Notes: a model not told the origin generated them from the letters alone. 64,000 bases of DNA from Anaerolineales bacterium UBA5195 (GCA_002412925.1 DHVZ01000056.1:1-64000), one strand, 5' to 3'; positions 9,047-18,634 are shown, counted from the stretch's first letter. Made by a program: numbers and translations.

Positions 9047-11101
9047 ATGAAAAAAATCGCCGGATACTTCGATAAAGTGCGAGTTCCAGATTGGAGCATT
9101 CCTTTTGCTCTGCTGGGAGTCTGCCTGCTGGCTTTTGGCCCCTTCATCACCAAACTCGGGTTTTATCAGGATGACTGGCATTTCGTCTACTACGCTTACA
9201 CGCGTGGAGCGGCCGGGCTGATCGAGCTTCTGAATTTCGATGGGCATCCAATGGCTGGGTTGACTTATGCTGCCAGCTTCAACCTGCTTGGCGTCAATCC
9301 CGTTTATTGGCAAATCTACTCGCTTTTTTGGCGCTGGCTGGCCGTGGCAGCCTTTTGGCTGGTGCTCCACCGCACCTGGCCGCAGCACCGCATCATCACT
9401 TTTTCAGCCGCCGCAATCTACGTTATTTATCCTTTGTACGCCATGCAGCCCATGGCAGTGGTCTATTTTGAAGTCTGGATCAGCCATCTTGTCCTGGCAA
9501 TCTCATTTTTATTCACCATCGAGGCGATTAAACAACCCAAACGCTTCTGGCTCTTTACCGCCCTGGCGATTGCCTTCAAGCTATTGCACGCCCTGACCAG
9601 CGAATATACCTGGGGTATGGAACTAGCCAGACCCGTCTTGATCTGGCTGGCGCTGCCAAATGAAAGCTTGCGCCAACGCTTATCCAAAACCATCCAAATC
9701 TACGCCCCCTACCTGCTTATTTTTGTGTTGATGGTCGCCTGGCGCGGATTTCTATACCGTTCACCCGTGCTGGAACGTAGCGATCCGCGCCTTTTCGGCG
9801 CCATCCTGACTGATCCAATTGGTGGAATCAAACGACTGCTGCTCGATTCGATCCCCGATCTGGTGCTTATCCTGGTCAGCGCATGGTTTGAAACCCTTAA
9901 GCCGCAGATGTTTGCGCTGAAAGAAAAGTTTAATCTTCAGGTTATCGGACTGATCATCGCCAGCACTGCCGGACTTGGCATTTACCTGTCGAAACTTGCA
10001 AAAGCCGAAAACGAGAACAGCCAACGAGACGCTCCCTGGCGGTGGGAGATGTTCTTTTTCGGCGCAATGATACTGGTCTTTGGCATGATTCCCTCTTACG
10101 CTGCCGGATATTTCGTAACCCAGAAACTGGCACCCTGGAACGGACGCTTTGTCATCGGCTCGATGCCAGGTATCGCATTGTTAACCGCCCTGTTCATCGC
10201 CAGCCTGGTCGACGCACCTAAAAAACGACTGTTGACAATCGCACTTATCATCAGCCTGGGGATTGGATGGCAGGTACGTACGTCAAACAAATTTCGTTGG
10301 GCCTGGAAAGCAGAGACCGACTTCTATCACCAGCTGATCTTGCGCGCCCCTTCCATTGCGCCCAAGACTGCCTTTCTCGCCAAAGATGAATTCCTGGGGC
10401 TGATGGGCGATTATCCGACTGCCTTTGCCCTCAATACCCTATATGCAGAGCCCTTAAGCGCAACCACTCACGAAGCCAGAACCTGGCTGTTTGTTGTCGA
10501 CAGCAATTTTGGCGGACGAGTGGACGGGCTCTTAAGCGGGATGCCACTCCAGGATGAGAAACATTCCATCAAGTTCTCAGGGAAAAGCAGCGACAGCCTG
10601 ATCATCAGGTACGAACCCGATCTGGGTGAATGCATGTGGCTGCTCACGCCTGAGGATGCCAGCGTACAAATCATTCCCCAGACCTTGCGGACCATCAGCC
10701 CATTATCGAATCCCAGCCTGATCGATCCCTCTGCCGCCCCTCCGCCTTTCCTACAGGATATTCTGCCGCCCCAACCCGAGAACTGGTGCGCCTATTACCA
10801 GCGCGGGGCGCTGGCATTCCAGACGAAGGAATTCGAGAAAGTTGTCTCACTCTGGGAGACGGCCACAAAAAAGGGTTTCCGCCCGGCCAACGGCTTCGAG
10901 CTTCTCCCTTTCATCGAATCTCAAGGTTTAACCGGAAACTGGCAAAAGGCCTTCGAATTGACCAGGGATTCCAATAAATTATCCCGGAGCATGGAAAATG
11001 CCCTGTGCGCCGCCTGGAGCCGCATGCAGGCGCAAACAGTCTCATCGCCCGAACGCGAGGAGGCCACGATGAAAGTAAAAGATTACCTGGGGTGCAGATA
11101 G
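9047..11101 (+). CDS. Large polytopic membrane protein with soluble C-terminal region
   Basis: 684 residues from the ATG at 9047, chosen over an upstream TTG-initiated frame because of the AAAGGG ribosome site and the basic MKKIAGYFDKVRVPDW start. About ten hydrophobic segments fill the first 400 residues. The first external loop contains FYQDDWHFVYYAY; an acidic pair in this loop is characteristic of GT-C glycosyltransferases. The last 250 residues are soluble-looking, and their end (about 590-684: YYQRGALAFQTKEFEKVVSLWETATKKGF) resembles a TPR helix pair. A lipid-linked sugar transferase is plausible but not shown. It is divergent from uvrB and convergent with the next membrane-protein gene. 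Confidence 0.7.
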   Translation: MKKIAGYFDKVRVPDWSIPFALLGVCLLAFGPFITKLGFYQDDWHFVYYAYTRGAAGLIELLNFDGHPMAGLTYAASFNLLGVNPVYWQIYSLFWRWLAVAAFWLVLHRTWPQHRIITFSAAAIYVIYPLYAMQPMAVVYFEVWISHLVLAISFLFTIEAIKQPKRFWLFTALAIAFKLLHALTSEYTWGMELARPVLIWLALPNESLRQRLSKTIQIYAPYLLIFVLMVAWRGFLYRSPVLERSDPRLFGAILTDPIGGIKRLLLDSIPDLVLILVSAWFETLKPQMFALKEKFNLQVIGLIIASTAGLGIYLSKLAKAENENSQRDAPWRWEMFFFGAMILVFGMIPSYAAGYFVTQKLAPWNGRFVIGSMPGIALLTALFIASLVDAPKKRLLTIALIISLGIGWQVRTSNKFRWAWKAETDFYHQLILRAPSIAPKTAFLAKDEFLGLMGDYPTAFALNTLYAEPLSATTHEARTWLFVVDSNFGGRVDGLLSGMPLQDEKHSIKFSGKSSDSLIIRYEPDLGECMWLLTPEDASVQIIPQTLRTISPLSNPSLIDPSAAPPPFLQDILPPQPENWCAYYQRGALAFQTKEFEKVVSLWETATKKGFRPANGFELLPFIESQGLTGNWQKAFELTRDSNKLSRSMENALCAAWSRMQAQTVSSPEREEATMKVKDYLGCR

Positions 11102-11142
11102 CACCTCGGCTCCTGTCACTATCAAAGGAGCAATTCAGCTTG

Positions 11143-12615
11143 CTACTTACGGCCTGTAATTGACGACAGGCCATAATAATCCGCTGCCACCTGATTAATC
11201 CAGCTTTCTGGCACTTCGTGCAAGTCCCCTTCCAACCAAAAGGTGGCTTGGATATCTCGCAAAGCCGGGTTACGGCGCAAGCTGGGCACGATGACATCCT
11301 TGACACCCTGCATACTTTGCTGGCGTAAAAACAGGTCACGCTGATCCCACAATTGGGCATACAAGCGCAAGCTAGGCGCCATCTGGGCATAAGAGAAGGT
11401 TGCGCGGACCGGCAGCCAGACGATCAACAAGATCAGCCCAATTTGCACAATCGCTCGCAGATAAGGGTGCAAGAATAACCGGAAATGGTTCTGCAAGAAA
11501 TCCCCCAGCAATAATGCAAACAATACAAACATCCAAATAAAAAGGAACATGGGGGTAAAAATCGTCCTATCCGGCGGGCGATCACCCATAACAGCGAAGC
11601 GAGGGGCAAATCCGGCCCAAAGCAAAATATAGGCCCCAATCAGCAAGATCAGGCCCAGCCTCAGATAATTCGACGCTTTTTCAACTCGTAACCGGGACAA
11701 ACCGGCACAAAGCCCAGCCATAAGTAACAACAGAACAAGCAACGTATTATTGCTCACCCATTCTCCTAGAAATCGGTTGACATCCCAAAAAGCATACATA
11801 ATGGCATAACGGAATAAATCAAATGACAACTCGGCCATAACGGTATCGCGATTTATGTTCCCGGGCGCCTTGGCGATCACGATAAAAGCTGCGGCGGCTG
11901 CCAGAAAACCGATAAACAAGAATCGCAAAGCATTCTTTTTGAGAGTAGTTTTCCCCCAAATGAAAGCCGAGAAAAGCCCCAACCCGAACAGGGTCACCTG
12001 GATCGCCGACCAGGTCTCAGAGCACCCGCCGCTGACAAAGATAGCCAGAAACCAAAGCGCCCCTTCCCAGATTGCCAAAGGCCGGTTATTCGAAAGGAAC
12101 AACCGCTTGATGAAAATTCCTGCCAGCAGCGTACTTAAAATGACGCTGGACATATAATCGGAAATCCCCGACTGCCAAAAAACTACCTGCTGGTACTCCC
12201 TGAGACTCTTGATCGTTCCAAAAACGATGATATTCACCAGCACGCCCACCCAAATGTGTGAAATCGAGAGATTCAAAGTTCGGAGGATTTGCCTTAACGC
12301 CCAAAACAAGGAAATGCCCCAGGCCAAGAGACTCAGCGCCGGCAGCCAGGGCACAATCGGGACACCCGCCAAACCCATCAAGGAAACCAGGAATGTGTGC
12401 GTGAATTTCCCCAACCAATTCTGATACCAGAAGACCTGTGCCTGCCAAAACCCAAATTTCGAAAGCGCCACGGCTATGCTGTAATCGTCGGCAAGGTAGC
12501 GAGTGAACATGCCAAGATACGCAAGCACAAGCAACGGCAAGGAAGTCGCAGTAAATAACCCCCAAGGAATAATTTTTGTTGAGAGAACATGAAAAACTGA
12601 CGATGTTTTCTGCAT
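11143..12615 (-). CDS. Polytopic membrane protein, possibly DUF6056 family
   Basis: 490 residues with about 11 hydrophobic segments. The first loop carries RYLADDYSIAVAL, followed by YQNWLGKFTHTFLVS; an (A)DDY motif in this loop is typical of a GT-C-like family often labelled DUF6056, recalled from memory. The C-terminal 100 residues are soluble-looking (LRLYAQLWDQRDLFLRQQ). It may transfer sugars from a polyprenyl carrier, but no activity is proven. It faces the 9047-11101 gene with a 41-bp gap between stops, so two membrane proteins of similar plan are convergent here. Confidence 0.65.
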   Translation of the reverse strand: MQKTSSVFHVLSTKIIPWGLFTATSLPLLVLAYLGMFTRYLADDYSIAVALSKFGFWQAQVFWYQNWLGKFTHTFLVSLMGLAGVPIVPWLPALSLLAWGISLFWALRQILRTLNLSISHIWVGVLVNIIVFGTIKSLREYQQVVFWQSGISDYMSSVILSTLLAGIFIKRLFLSNNRPLAIWEGALWFLAIFVSGGCSETWSAIQVTLFGLGLFSAFIWGKTTLKKNALRFLFIGFLAAAAAFIVIAKAPGNINRDTVMAELSFDLFRYAIMYAFWDVNRFLGEWVSNNTLLVLLLLMAGLCAGLSRLRVEKASNYLRLGLILLIGAYILLWAGFAPRFAVMGDRPPDRTIFTPMFLFIWMFVLFALLLGDFLQNHFRLFLHPYLRAIVQIGLILLIVWLPVRATFSYAQMAPSLRLYAQLWDQRDLFLRQQSMQGVKDVIVPSLRRNPALRDIQATFWLEGDLHEVPESWINQVAADYYGLSSITGRK

Positions 12616-12684
12616 GGATTTACCAGATTCCTAAAATTTTCAAACCTTCGTTTGCGTGGAACCACACTTCGCTATTCGTGGATG

Positions 12685-14145
12685 TCAATAGAGGCTTTTG
12701 CCATGTTCGGCGGACTCTTTCACCAAGTCTCCGAGCCTGACCAGTGAACGTTCGATGGGAAAGGTCCAGGCGGCTGCATTCAGGCGAATAAAGTTGGAAA
12801 ACTGGTTGGTGGGAGAGAACAGGTACCCGGGCGTGATGGTAATGTTATTTTCCAGAGCCAGCTTGTAGATTTCGAGCGAATCCACGTTCTCAGGAAGCTG
12901 CACCCAGAGCACAAACCCTCCTGAGGGACGAGTAACACGCGTCCCGGCGGGGAAAGTGCGGGTGACCGCTTGTGAAAGCAAAGCCACATTGCTGGCATAT
13001 TCCCGGCGGATGCGGCGCAGTTGGTGATCATACCCCCCACTCTCCAGAAATTGCGCAATCGCCATCTGAGGCAGCGTACCCGTCGCGACGCTTGTCGTAA
13101 ATTTCAGCCACTCGACCGTGTTCTTGTAACGACCTGGCGCCACCCAGCCAACCCGCAGCGACGGGCTAATGTCTTTCGAAAACGATGAACACAACATTAC
13201 CAACCCCTTTTTATCAAAGGCTTTCGTCACCATTGGGCGCTTCTCAGTAAAATAAATCTCGCCTGAAACGTCATTATCGATCAGGGGAATATCGTAGCGC
13301 GCCAATAATTTGACCAGGTCCTTCTTTTTCTCATCGGGAATAAAGCTTCCCAGTGGATTATTAAAATTCGAGATGGTCAGGACCGCCTTGATTGGGTTGT
13401 GTTCGATGGCAAACTGCAATGCGCCCAGGCTGATGCCGTCACGCGGATTGGTGGGGATTTCGAGCGCCCGCAAACCATGGACTTCCAGAATTTGCAGGGT
13501 GCCAAAGTACATCGGGGATTCAATCGCCACGATATCGCCCGGCTTGCAAACTGCGTGCAAACACAAGTGGATCCCTTCCACCCCGCCTGAAGTGATCACA
13601 ATATCGCCTGGTGAGAGCTGACAGCCACTCAGGATGGCGCGCTTGGCAATTTGGACACGCAGTTCTTCCAGCCCCGGCGGGAGTTCATATCCATGAATAT
13701 CTTTGCTGGCGGTACGCGCCAACCCAGCCATGATACGATTAATGCGCTCGGTGGGCAACAACTCAAGGTTTGGCATGGCAGCGCCGAGTTGGGTTAGTTT
13801 GGGATTCAGCGAATCGCGCATGGCCATCATCATCAAGTCGTGCAGGTTGACATGACTTGGATCCAGACTCGGAGAAGAAATCTCCGGTTCGGGGAAATCC
13901 TCGCCACTGGCTGTACGCACATAATAACCGGACTGCGGGCGGGCCTCGATCAGGCCCTGGTTTTCCAACAACTGATAGGCTTGCAAAACCGAACTAATGC
14001 TGACGTTTTGTTGTTGACTCATTTTCCGCACCGAAAGGATTTGCATACCAGGCTGGTAGGTTCCTTTCTCGATCAGCGTGGCGATGTCGCTGGCAATCTG
14101 TTCGTAACGAAATTTTTCCCTTGAAAGAGATTCCTGGCTTGTCAT
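12685..14145 (-). CDS. MocR-type regulator (GntR helix-turn-helix plus aminotransferase domain)
   Basis: 486 residues. Residues 10-85 form a GntR winged helix (YEQIASDIATLIEKGTYQPG, then VSISSVLQAYQLLENQGLIE). Residues 110-480 are a fold-type I PLP-dependent aminotransferase domain, with the Schiff-base Lys in SSFSKDISPSLRVGW and the Arg of the FIRLNAAA stretch near the end. The family (MocR/PdxR) senses PLP or amino-acid ligands with a catalytically idle aminotransferase domain and typically regulates a divergent neighbour, here the DUF2917 gene at 14388 across a 242-bp gap. A real enzyme fused to a DNA-binding domain cannot be excluded. Ribosome site GGAG precedes the ATG. Confidence 0.9.
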   Translation of the reverse strand: MTSQESLSREKFRYEQIASDIATLIEKGTYQPGMQILSVRKMSQQQNVSISSVLQAYQLLENQGLIEARPQSGYYVRTASGEDFPEPEISSPSLDPSHVNLHDLMMMAMRDSLNPKLTQLGAAMPNLELLPTERINRIMAGLARTASKDIHGYELPPGLEELRVQIAKRAILSGCQLSPGDIVITSGGVEGIHLCLHAVCKPGDIVAIESPMYFGTLQILEVHGLRALEIPTNPRDGISLGALQFAIEHNPIKAVLTISNFNNPLGSFIPDEKKKDLVKLLARYDIPLIDNDVSGEIYFTEKRPMVTKAFDKKGLVMLCSSFSKDISPSLRVGWVAPGRYKNTVEWLKFTTSVATGTLPQMAIAQFLESGGYDHQLRRIRREYASNVALLSQAVTRTFPAGTRVTRPSGGFVLWVQLPENVDSLEIYKLALENNITITPGYLFSPTNQFSNFIRLNAAAWTFPIERSLVRLGDLVKESAEHGKSLY

Positions 14146-14242
14146 ACCTGCTCCGATTAGCTTTCACTAACATGCGGGGCTCCAATCCTTACCCGGAGTT
14201 ACCCAAAAACCAAAATTGCAACACTGATAATACGACAAAAAG

Positions 14243-14349
14243 GGTACAGTTTAGACCTTAATAACCAGCACAGTCTATTATATCAAAAACTGTTATGGTT
14301 ACAATTCGCCTTTACTGCACCTGTACCGATTGGCAATTTGGGAGATAAT
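14243..14349. promoter_or_regulatory. Divergent regulatory region between MocR gene and DUF2917 gene
   Basis: The 242-bp gap between the MocR start and the DUF2917 start holds the inverted pair GGTACAG (14243-14249) and CTGTACC (14321-14327), and a -10-like GATAAT (14344-14349) facing the DUF2917 gene without a good -35. A promoter lacking a -35 next to repeat half-sites suits activation by a MocR protein. This is an inference from layout only. Confidence 0.35.
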
Positions 14350-14387
14350 AAGAACATCAAAGCCAATTATCAGTAAAGGAGATTCAG

Positions 14388-14630
14388 ATGAACAAGACCA
14401 TGCAAGCACCTACCACCCTCCAACTCCCGCGCCGTAGTTTTCACCGCGCGTTGAAAGCCCAGCCCGGCACCACCGTCGTTTGCGAACAAGGCATTCTATG
14501 GTTGACCCAGTCCGAGGATTTTAAAGATTACTTTCTCAGACCCGGCGAACAGATGGTGATCGAAAAGAAGGGTAATGTCCTGATCGAGGCTTTATCCACA
14601 GCACGGGTGAGCATTGTAAGCGCCAACTAA
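14388..14630 (+). CDS. DUF2917-like small protein
   Basis: 80 residues. After a short lead (MNKTMQAPTTLQLPRRS) the protein follows the DUF2917 pattern: PGTTVVCEQGILWLTQ, then a polar stretch and DYFLRPGEQMVIEKKGNVLIEAL, likely a small cupin-like beta barrel. No catalytic residues or signal peptide are seen and the function is unknown. A strong ribosome site (AAAGGAG) lies just upstream. It is transcribed divergently from the MocR regulator and stands alone before a stem-loop at 14662-14693, so it is the natural candidate target of that regulator. Confidence 0.75.
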   Translation: MNKTMQAPTTLQLPRRSFHRALKAQPGTTVVCEQGILWLTQSEDFKDYFLRPGEQMVIEKKGNVLIEALSTARVSIVSAN

Positions 14631-14661
14631 GCTAAACATCCTTCTTCCCTCCTTGTATAAA

Positions 14662-14693
14662 CACAACGCACCCATTGTATCGGGTGCGTTGTG
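14662..14693. terminator. Bidirectional stem-loop between DUF2917 gene and SDR gene
   Basis: A 12-bp perfect stem (CACAACGCACCC at 14662-14673, complement at 14682-14693) with an 8-base loop lies between two convergent genes. Neither side has a good T-run, so termination efficiency is uncertain. Confidence 0.6.
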
Positions 14694-14718
14694 CGTTAAT
14701 GAACATAATCCATCAAAT

Positions 14719-15480
14719 CTACCTGACCATATTCTCTTCAAACGCGGCCACATCCTCATAATAGCGCTTGACCCGCTCAACTTGGGTCGCCGGGTTGGTA
14801 TAAACCTCGGCTCTGGGATGGTCGATCAAGTCAAGCATAATAGCCGCCACTTCAGCGGCAGCTTGGGCATTCGGCAGCGGAGCTGTCAACGGCGCGCCAT
14901 GTTTGGCATTCGCCGCAAATTCGGTGCTAACCGCGCCCGGTATGACCAGTGAGATGTTGATTTTCGGGTATTCGGCGCGCAAATCCATCCGCAGGTTGGC
15001 TGTCAGGCTGTTCAGGGCAGCTTTGGCGGCGCTGTAGATCGAACGCTGCGTTGCAAACGGCACCCGGCCCAGGAACGAGGAAACATTGATCAGGTGGCCC
15101 TCACCGCGTTCCTTGAAGTGCGGCAGGATGGCCTGCATTCCATAGAGCGCTGATTTGACGTTGACCGCCATTATCTCATCGAAATCTTCGTCGGTCAAAT
15201 CCAGCACCTGGCGATTGATACCGCGCCCGGCGTTGTTGATCCAGACATCCACATTTTCAAAGGTTCGCAAGGCCTCGTCGCGCAGGCGGTTGACATCCTG
15301 CCGGCGGGTCATGTCCGTGGCATAGTAATAAGTATCCCGCCCGCAAGAACGCGCAACCTGACGGAGAACTTCTGCGTTGCGGGCAGCCAGCATCAAATAA
15401 TCACCACGCGCGGCCAGCTGTTTGGCCAACTCAGCACCAATCCCGGCGCTGGCGCCGGTAATTACGATTACTTTTCCCAT
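14719..15480 (-). CDS. Short-chain dehydrogenase/reductase (SDR)
   Basis: 253 residues from the ATG at 15480, chosen because AGGAG lies just upstream and MGKVIVITGASAGIGAELA is the canonical SDR start; a longer frame begins at 15522. The cofactor motif TGASAGIG is near residues 7-14, the NNAG motif in VWINNAGRG near 83, and the catalytic Ser and YSAAK pair follow (INVSSFLGR, then IYSAAKAALNS). Classical SDR size and order. It reduces or oxidises an alcohol or ketone with NAD(P); the substrate is not inferable. Convergent with the DUF2917 gene. Confidence 0.92.
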   Translation of the reverse strand: MGKVIVITGASAGIGAELAKQLAARGDYLMLAARNAEVLRQVARSCGRDTYYYATDMTRRQDVNRLRDEALRTFENVDVWINNAGRGINRQVLDLTDEDFDEIMAVNVKSALYGMQAILPHFKERGEGHLINVSSFLGRVPFATQRSIYSAAKAALNSLTANLRMDLRAEYPKINISLVIPGAVSTEFAANAKHGAPLTAPLPNAQAAAEVAAIMLDLIDHPRAEVYTNPATQVERVKRYYEDVAAFEENMVR

Positions 15481-15589
15481 TTTATCTCCTGGTATCATCC
15501 ACGCCTGAGCGGAGCGAGCCAAAAGGCAGACATAGTCAAAGGGAGCTCGACGAGAACTGTCCTTCGACTACGCTCCTCGTTATCGCTCG

Positions 15590-16768
15590 TCACTCCGCCC
15601 AAGGCGCAGATACTTTGCCTCGTCCAAGCCGCACACCCACGCCGCCATTGGTCATCGAAAAAGATGTATCCAGCTTCAGGCCGATCTGCCCAAGCAGCAT
15701 CAAATCACTGCTCAAGACCGACACATTCCAGCCAGGGCACTGCGCGCGCAGCACGTTGCCAAATTGCGCATACAGGTTGCGCAAGTCTTTGCCCTCGCTG
15801 ACGCGCAAGCCATAAGGCGGATTGGTCACCACCCAGCCTGGTTTCTGGGGCGGATGGATGGCCGAAACGGCCTGACACTCGAATTGAATGGATTCTGACA
15901 CCCCGGCGCGTTCGGCGTTTTCTTGTGCCATCTGGACCGCACCCGCGTCCCGGTCCGAGGCAAAAATAGACAACTCAGCCGCCGGGAGCGGTTCAGCCTC
16001 AGCCAGGAGCCTCTTCCAAAGAGCCTCGTCATAACCGGGCCAGTCCATAAAGGCGAAGTGACGCTTCAACCCCGCAGGAATGCCCAGCGCCATCAGCGCC
16101 GCCTCGATCGGGATCGTCCCCGAACCGCAAAACGGATCAAGCAACGGCGATTTTTTGTCCCAACCAGAAGCCATCAACATCGCAGCCGCCAGCGTCTCGC
16201 GCAGCGGGGCTTTCGCCACTGCCTGGCGATATCCGCGGCGATGGAGCAATTCGCCAGACGAATCCATACTGACCGTGACCTGGTCTTTGTACAGTCGGAC
16301 GACAACCAACTGCGGCTGATCAGCTTCTTCTTCATCGATGGCTTGCTTTACAGGAGACTCTTTCCCCATACGGTCGAAAATTGCCCCGGCAATCCGCTCA
16401 GCCACCCCGTCGGAGTGGTACAGTTTCGACTTGTGGCAGGTGACACGAACAACGACAGGCTGGCCGGGATGGAGGAAACGCTCCCAGGGCAGGCGCGAAG
16501 CCTTGTCACGCAAGTCAGAAAAGGTTGTTGCGTAGAAAAAAGTCCCAACCCGGGCCAGCACCCGGCTGGCAGTCCGTAGGTACAAGTTGGCACGGTAGAG
16601 CGCTTCGAGGTTGCCCTTGAACACTACACCGCCGGTATCAGGCCTGGGCAGAGTCGAGACCGGTTTATCGGCAACAGTGGTTTGAGCGGGGAGCAAGTTC
16701 AGGCGTAAAAGCTCGAGGGTGGTCAAACCTTCCAGACCCGGAACGGTAACAGCGAAGAAAGATTCCAT
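15590..16768 (-). CDS. THUMP-domain 23S rRNA guanine-N2 methyltransferase, RlmL-like
   Basis: 392 residues. The start at 16768 is preferred: MESFFAVTVPGLEGL is the conserved N-terminus and an AAGGGAG ribosome site precedes it; an upstream frame to 16846 is non-conserved. An N-terminal THUMP region (about 50-150) is followed by a Rossmann SAM methyltransferase with DPFCGSGTIPIEAALMALG and the catalytic TNPPYGLRV motif. It matches the N-terminal half of E. coli RlmL, which methylates G2445 of 23S rRNA, and lacks the C-terminal RlmK half. The start is 1 bp past the ygiQ stop, so the two genes are translationally coupled. Confidence 0.88.
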   Translation of the reverse strand: MESFFAVTVPGLEGLTTLELLRLNLLPAQTTVADKPVSTLPRPDTGGVVFKGNLEALYRANLYLRTASRVLARVGTFFYATTFSDLRDKASRLPWERFLHPGQPVVVRVTCHKSKLYHSDGVAERIAGAIFDRMGKESPVKQAIDEEEADQPQLVVVRLYKDQVTVSMDSSGELLHRRGYRQAVAKAPLRETLAAAMLMASGWDKKSPLLDPFCGSGTIPIEAALMALGIPAGLKRHFAFMDWPGYDEALWKRLLAEAEPLPAAELSIFASDRDAGAVQMAQENAERAGVSESIQFECQAVSAIHPPQKPGWVVTNPPYGLRVSEGKDLRNLYAQFGNVLRAQCPGWNVSVLSSDLMLLGQIGLKLDTSFSMTNGGVGVRLGRGKVSAPWAE

Positions 16769-16769
16769 A

Positions 16770-18527
16770 TTAAGAAAACTCCCTTGCGCCCTTGCGGGTG
16801 ACAATATTTTTCTGCTGCTCCTTGCGGCGCGGGTCTTTCTCGACAAAGAGCGCCTCGCGTGTGAACGGGTCCATCTCGGTGTAATACATCAGGCTCGAAT
16901 ACGTGGAGGGTGTGGGCGTGAAAATTTGGACCTGCTCAGGGTTGACGCGTAATTTCTGGCTGGTGAAACGTTTCAGGCGCTCCATCTCACGTTCGGAACA
17001 GCCCGGATGCGCCGCAATCATGTAATAAGTCAGGAATTGGGACTTCCCGGCTTCCGCATTTAGCTGGTCAAAGCGTTCTTTGAACTTCAACAGGCTTTCG
17101 CTACCTGGCTTGCCCATTTTCTCAAGAACGTAATCATCAGTGTGTTCGGGGGCAATCTTGAGCTGGCCCGATGTGTGGTGCTGGACAACCTGGCGCAGAT
17201 AGTCATCGCCGTGGGCGCGGTCGCAAAGGAGCATGTCGTAGCGAATGCCAGAAGCCACGAAAACTTTTTTAACTCCCTTCAACTGGCGGACCTGCTTGAG
17301 CAAGTCGACGGCTGGACGATGGTTGACTTTCAGCGCCGGGCAAATCTCAGGCGAGAGACAATGCCGGTCGAGGCAACTGCCGCTTTTCAGCTTTTTGGCA
17401 CACTCAAAGCCGTACATATTGGCCGTTGGGCCGCCCAGGTCTTGAATGTAACCCTTGAACTGCGGATGTTGGATCAGGGCTTCGGCCTCAGCGACAATCG
17501 ATTCCGGGCTGCGCCAGCGGATGGTACGGCCCTCGTGAACGGCAATCGCACAGAAATTGCATTCGCCATAACAGCCGCGATGGGTGGGGATCGAGAACCG
17601 GATCGTTTCCAGCGCCTTGACCGGGCCTTGCGCTTCATAATACGGGTGCTGGGCGCGCTCGAAGTCAAGCGCATACACGGCATCCAACTCGGCCTGGGTT
17701 TGGTAGTGCGCGGGCGGGTTCTGCACCAGGTAGCGGTCACCGTGCTTCTGGCACAAGCCCTTCGAATTTAGCGGGTCATTGTTCTGATAAAAAAGGTTGA
17801 ACATATCAATGAAGGCTGACTTGTCCGAGGCGACCGTCTCAAGTGATGGCATTTCAACGTAGTCTGCAGGCTTTTCCCTGGAGATATAGCACAGCCCATG
17901 AATCCCATGCGGATCGCGTCCATCCCGCAGGGCTTCGGCCAATTCAAGCACGGCTTTTTCGGCCATCCCATACAGGATAAAGTCGGCCTTGGCATCGAAC
18001 AACACCGAGCCGCGGATTTTGTCGGTCCAGAAATCGTAGTGGGCCACACGCCGCAGGCTGGCCTCGATCCCACCGAGGACGATCAGAGGATTTGAACCGC
18101 CCTTTTTTCCATCACCCCGGCCCTCTCCCATAGGGAGAGGGGGAAGCCGCTTTGAAAACCGGCGAATCAAGTTGGTGTAGACAATTGTGGCGCGGTCGGG
18201 GCGGCGGGTGTTTTCGCCGCCGGGGGTGTAATCGTCGGAGCGGCGTTTCTTTTTCAAGGCGGTATAGTTGGCAACCATCGAATCGATGCTGCCGGCGGTC
18301 ACCCCCCAGAACAGGGTCGGCTCGCCGAGGCGGCCGATCTCCACATCGCTGGATGAGTCAGGCTGGGCAATCACCCCCACACGATATCCGGCATTCACGA
18401 GCAGCTTCCCGATCACCGCTGTACCGATAAAAGGACTGTCAATGTAGCTATCGCCGGTGACCAGGATGACATCCAGCGCCTCCCAGCCGAGCTTTCTCAT
18501 TTCCTCTAAAGTAGTTGGCAAAAACAT
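16770..18527 (-). CDS. ygiQ: YgiQ-family radical SAM protein
   Basis: 585 residues starting MFLPTTLEEMRKLGWEALD at 18527; the longer upstream frame to 18995 crosses the divergent promoter and is not conserved-looking. The radical SAM CxxxCxxC cluster motif appears as HRGCYGECNFCAI. Further features are the YgiQ-typical LDIILVTGDSYIDSP-like start and Cys-rich CLDRHCLSPEICPALK. A B12-binding-like N-terminal part precedes the SAM barrel. Its substrate is unknown. Residues about 128-145 contain an odd PPLPMGEGRGDG insertion encoded by a palindromic repeat (18121-18141). A TATAAT lies 6 bases before the ATG, suggesting leaderless mRNA. Confidence 0.9.
   Translation of the reverse strand: MFLPTTLEEMRKLGWEALDVILVTGDSYIDSPFIGTAVIGKLLVNAGYRVGVIAQPDSSSDVEIGRLGEPTLFWGVTAGSIDSMVANYTALKKKRRSDDYTPGGENTRRPDRATIVYTNLIRRFSKRLPPLPMGEGRGDGKKGGSNPLIVLGGIEASLRRVAHYDFWTDKIRGSVLFDAKADFILYGMAEKAVLELAEALRDGRDPHGIHGLCYISREKPADYVEMPSLETVASDKSAFIDMFNLFYQNNDPLNSKGLCQKHGDRYLVQNPPAHYQTQAELDAVYALDFERAQHPYYEAQGPVKALETIRFSIPTHRGCYGECNFCAIAVHEGRTIRWRSPESIVAEAEALIQHPQFKGYIQDLGGPTANMYGFECAKKLKSGSCLDRHCLSPEICPALKVNHRPAVDLLKQVRQLKGVKKVFVASGIRYDMLLCDRAHGDDYLRQVVQHHTSGQLKIAPEHTDDYVLEKMGKPGSESLLKFKERFDQLNAEAGKSQFLTYYMIAAHPGCSEREMERLKRFTSQKLRVNPEQVQIFTPTPSTYSSLMYYTEMDPFTREALFVEKDPRRKEQQKNIVTRKGAREFS
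18121..18141. repeat. Palindromic repeat copy inside ygiQ
   Basis: CCCTCTCCC-ATA-GGGAGAGGG is a 9-bp perfect stem with a 3-base loop, lying in frame within ygiQ and encoding PLPMGEG. It matches the palindrome at 30447-30469 inside purQ apart from the loop and outer pairs. Confidence 0.75.
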
Positions 18528-18533
18528 ACGGTG

Positions 18534-18539
18534 ATTATA
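18534..18539 (-). promoter_or_regulatory. -10 element of ygiQ, probably leaderless
   Basis: TATAAT on the minus strand lies exactly 6 bases before the ygiQ ATG. Transcription would then begin at or next to the start codon. No clear -35 is present and no ribosome site could fit. Confidence 0.45.
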
Positions 18540-18628
18540 CCCACTGCGGCCACAAATTACATCTTTTTCGTGGAATTTGTGGCGGCGGGTACGCGATAGT
18601 GCAGAAAAGTAAGGCTTGGATGAGAGGG

Positions 18629-18634
18629 TATAAT
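18629..18634 (+). promoter_or_regulatory. -10 element of the cysteine desulfurase gene
   Basis: TATAAT lies 28 bases before the ATG at 18663, in the context GGGTATAATCA shared with the divergent ygiQ element. No good -35 is seen. Confidence 0.45.
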
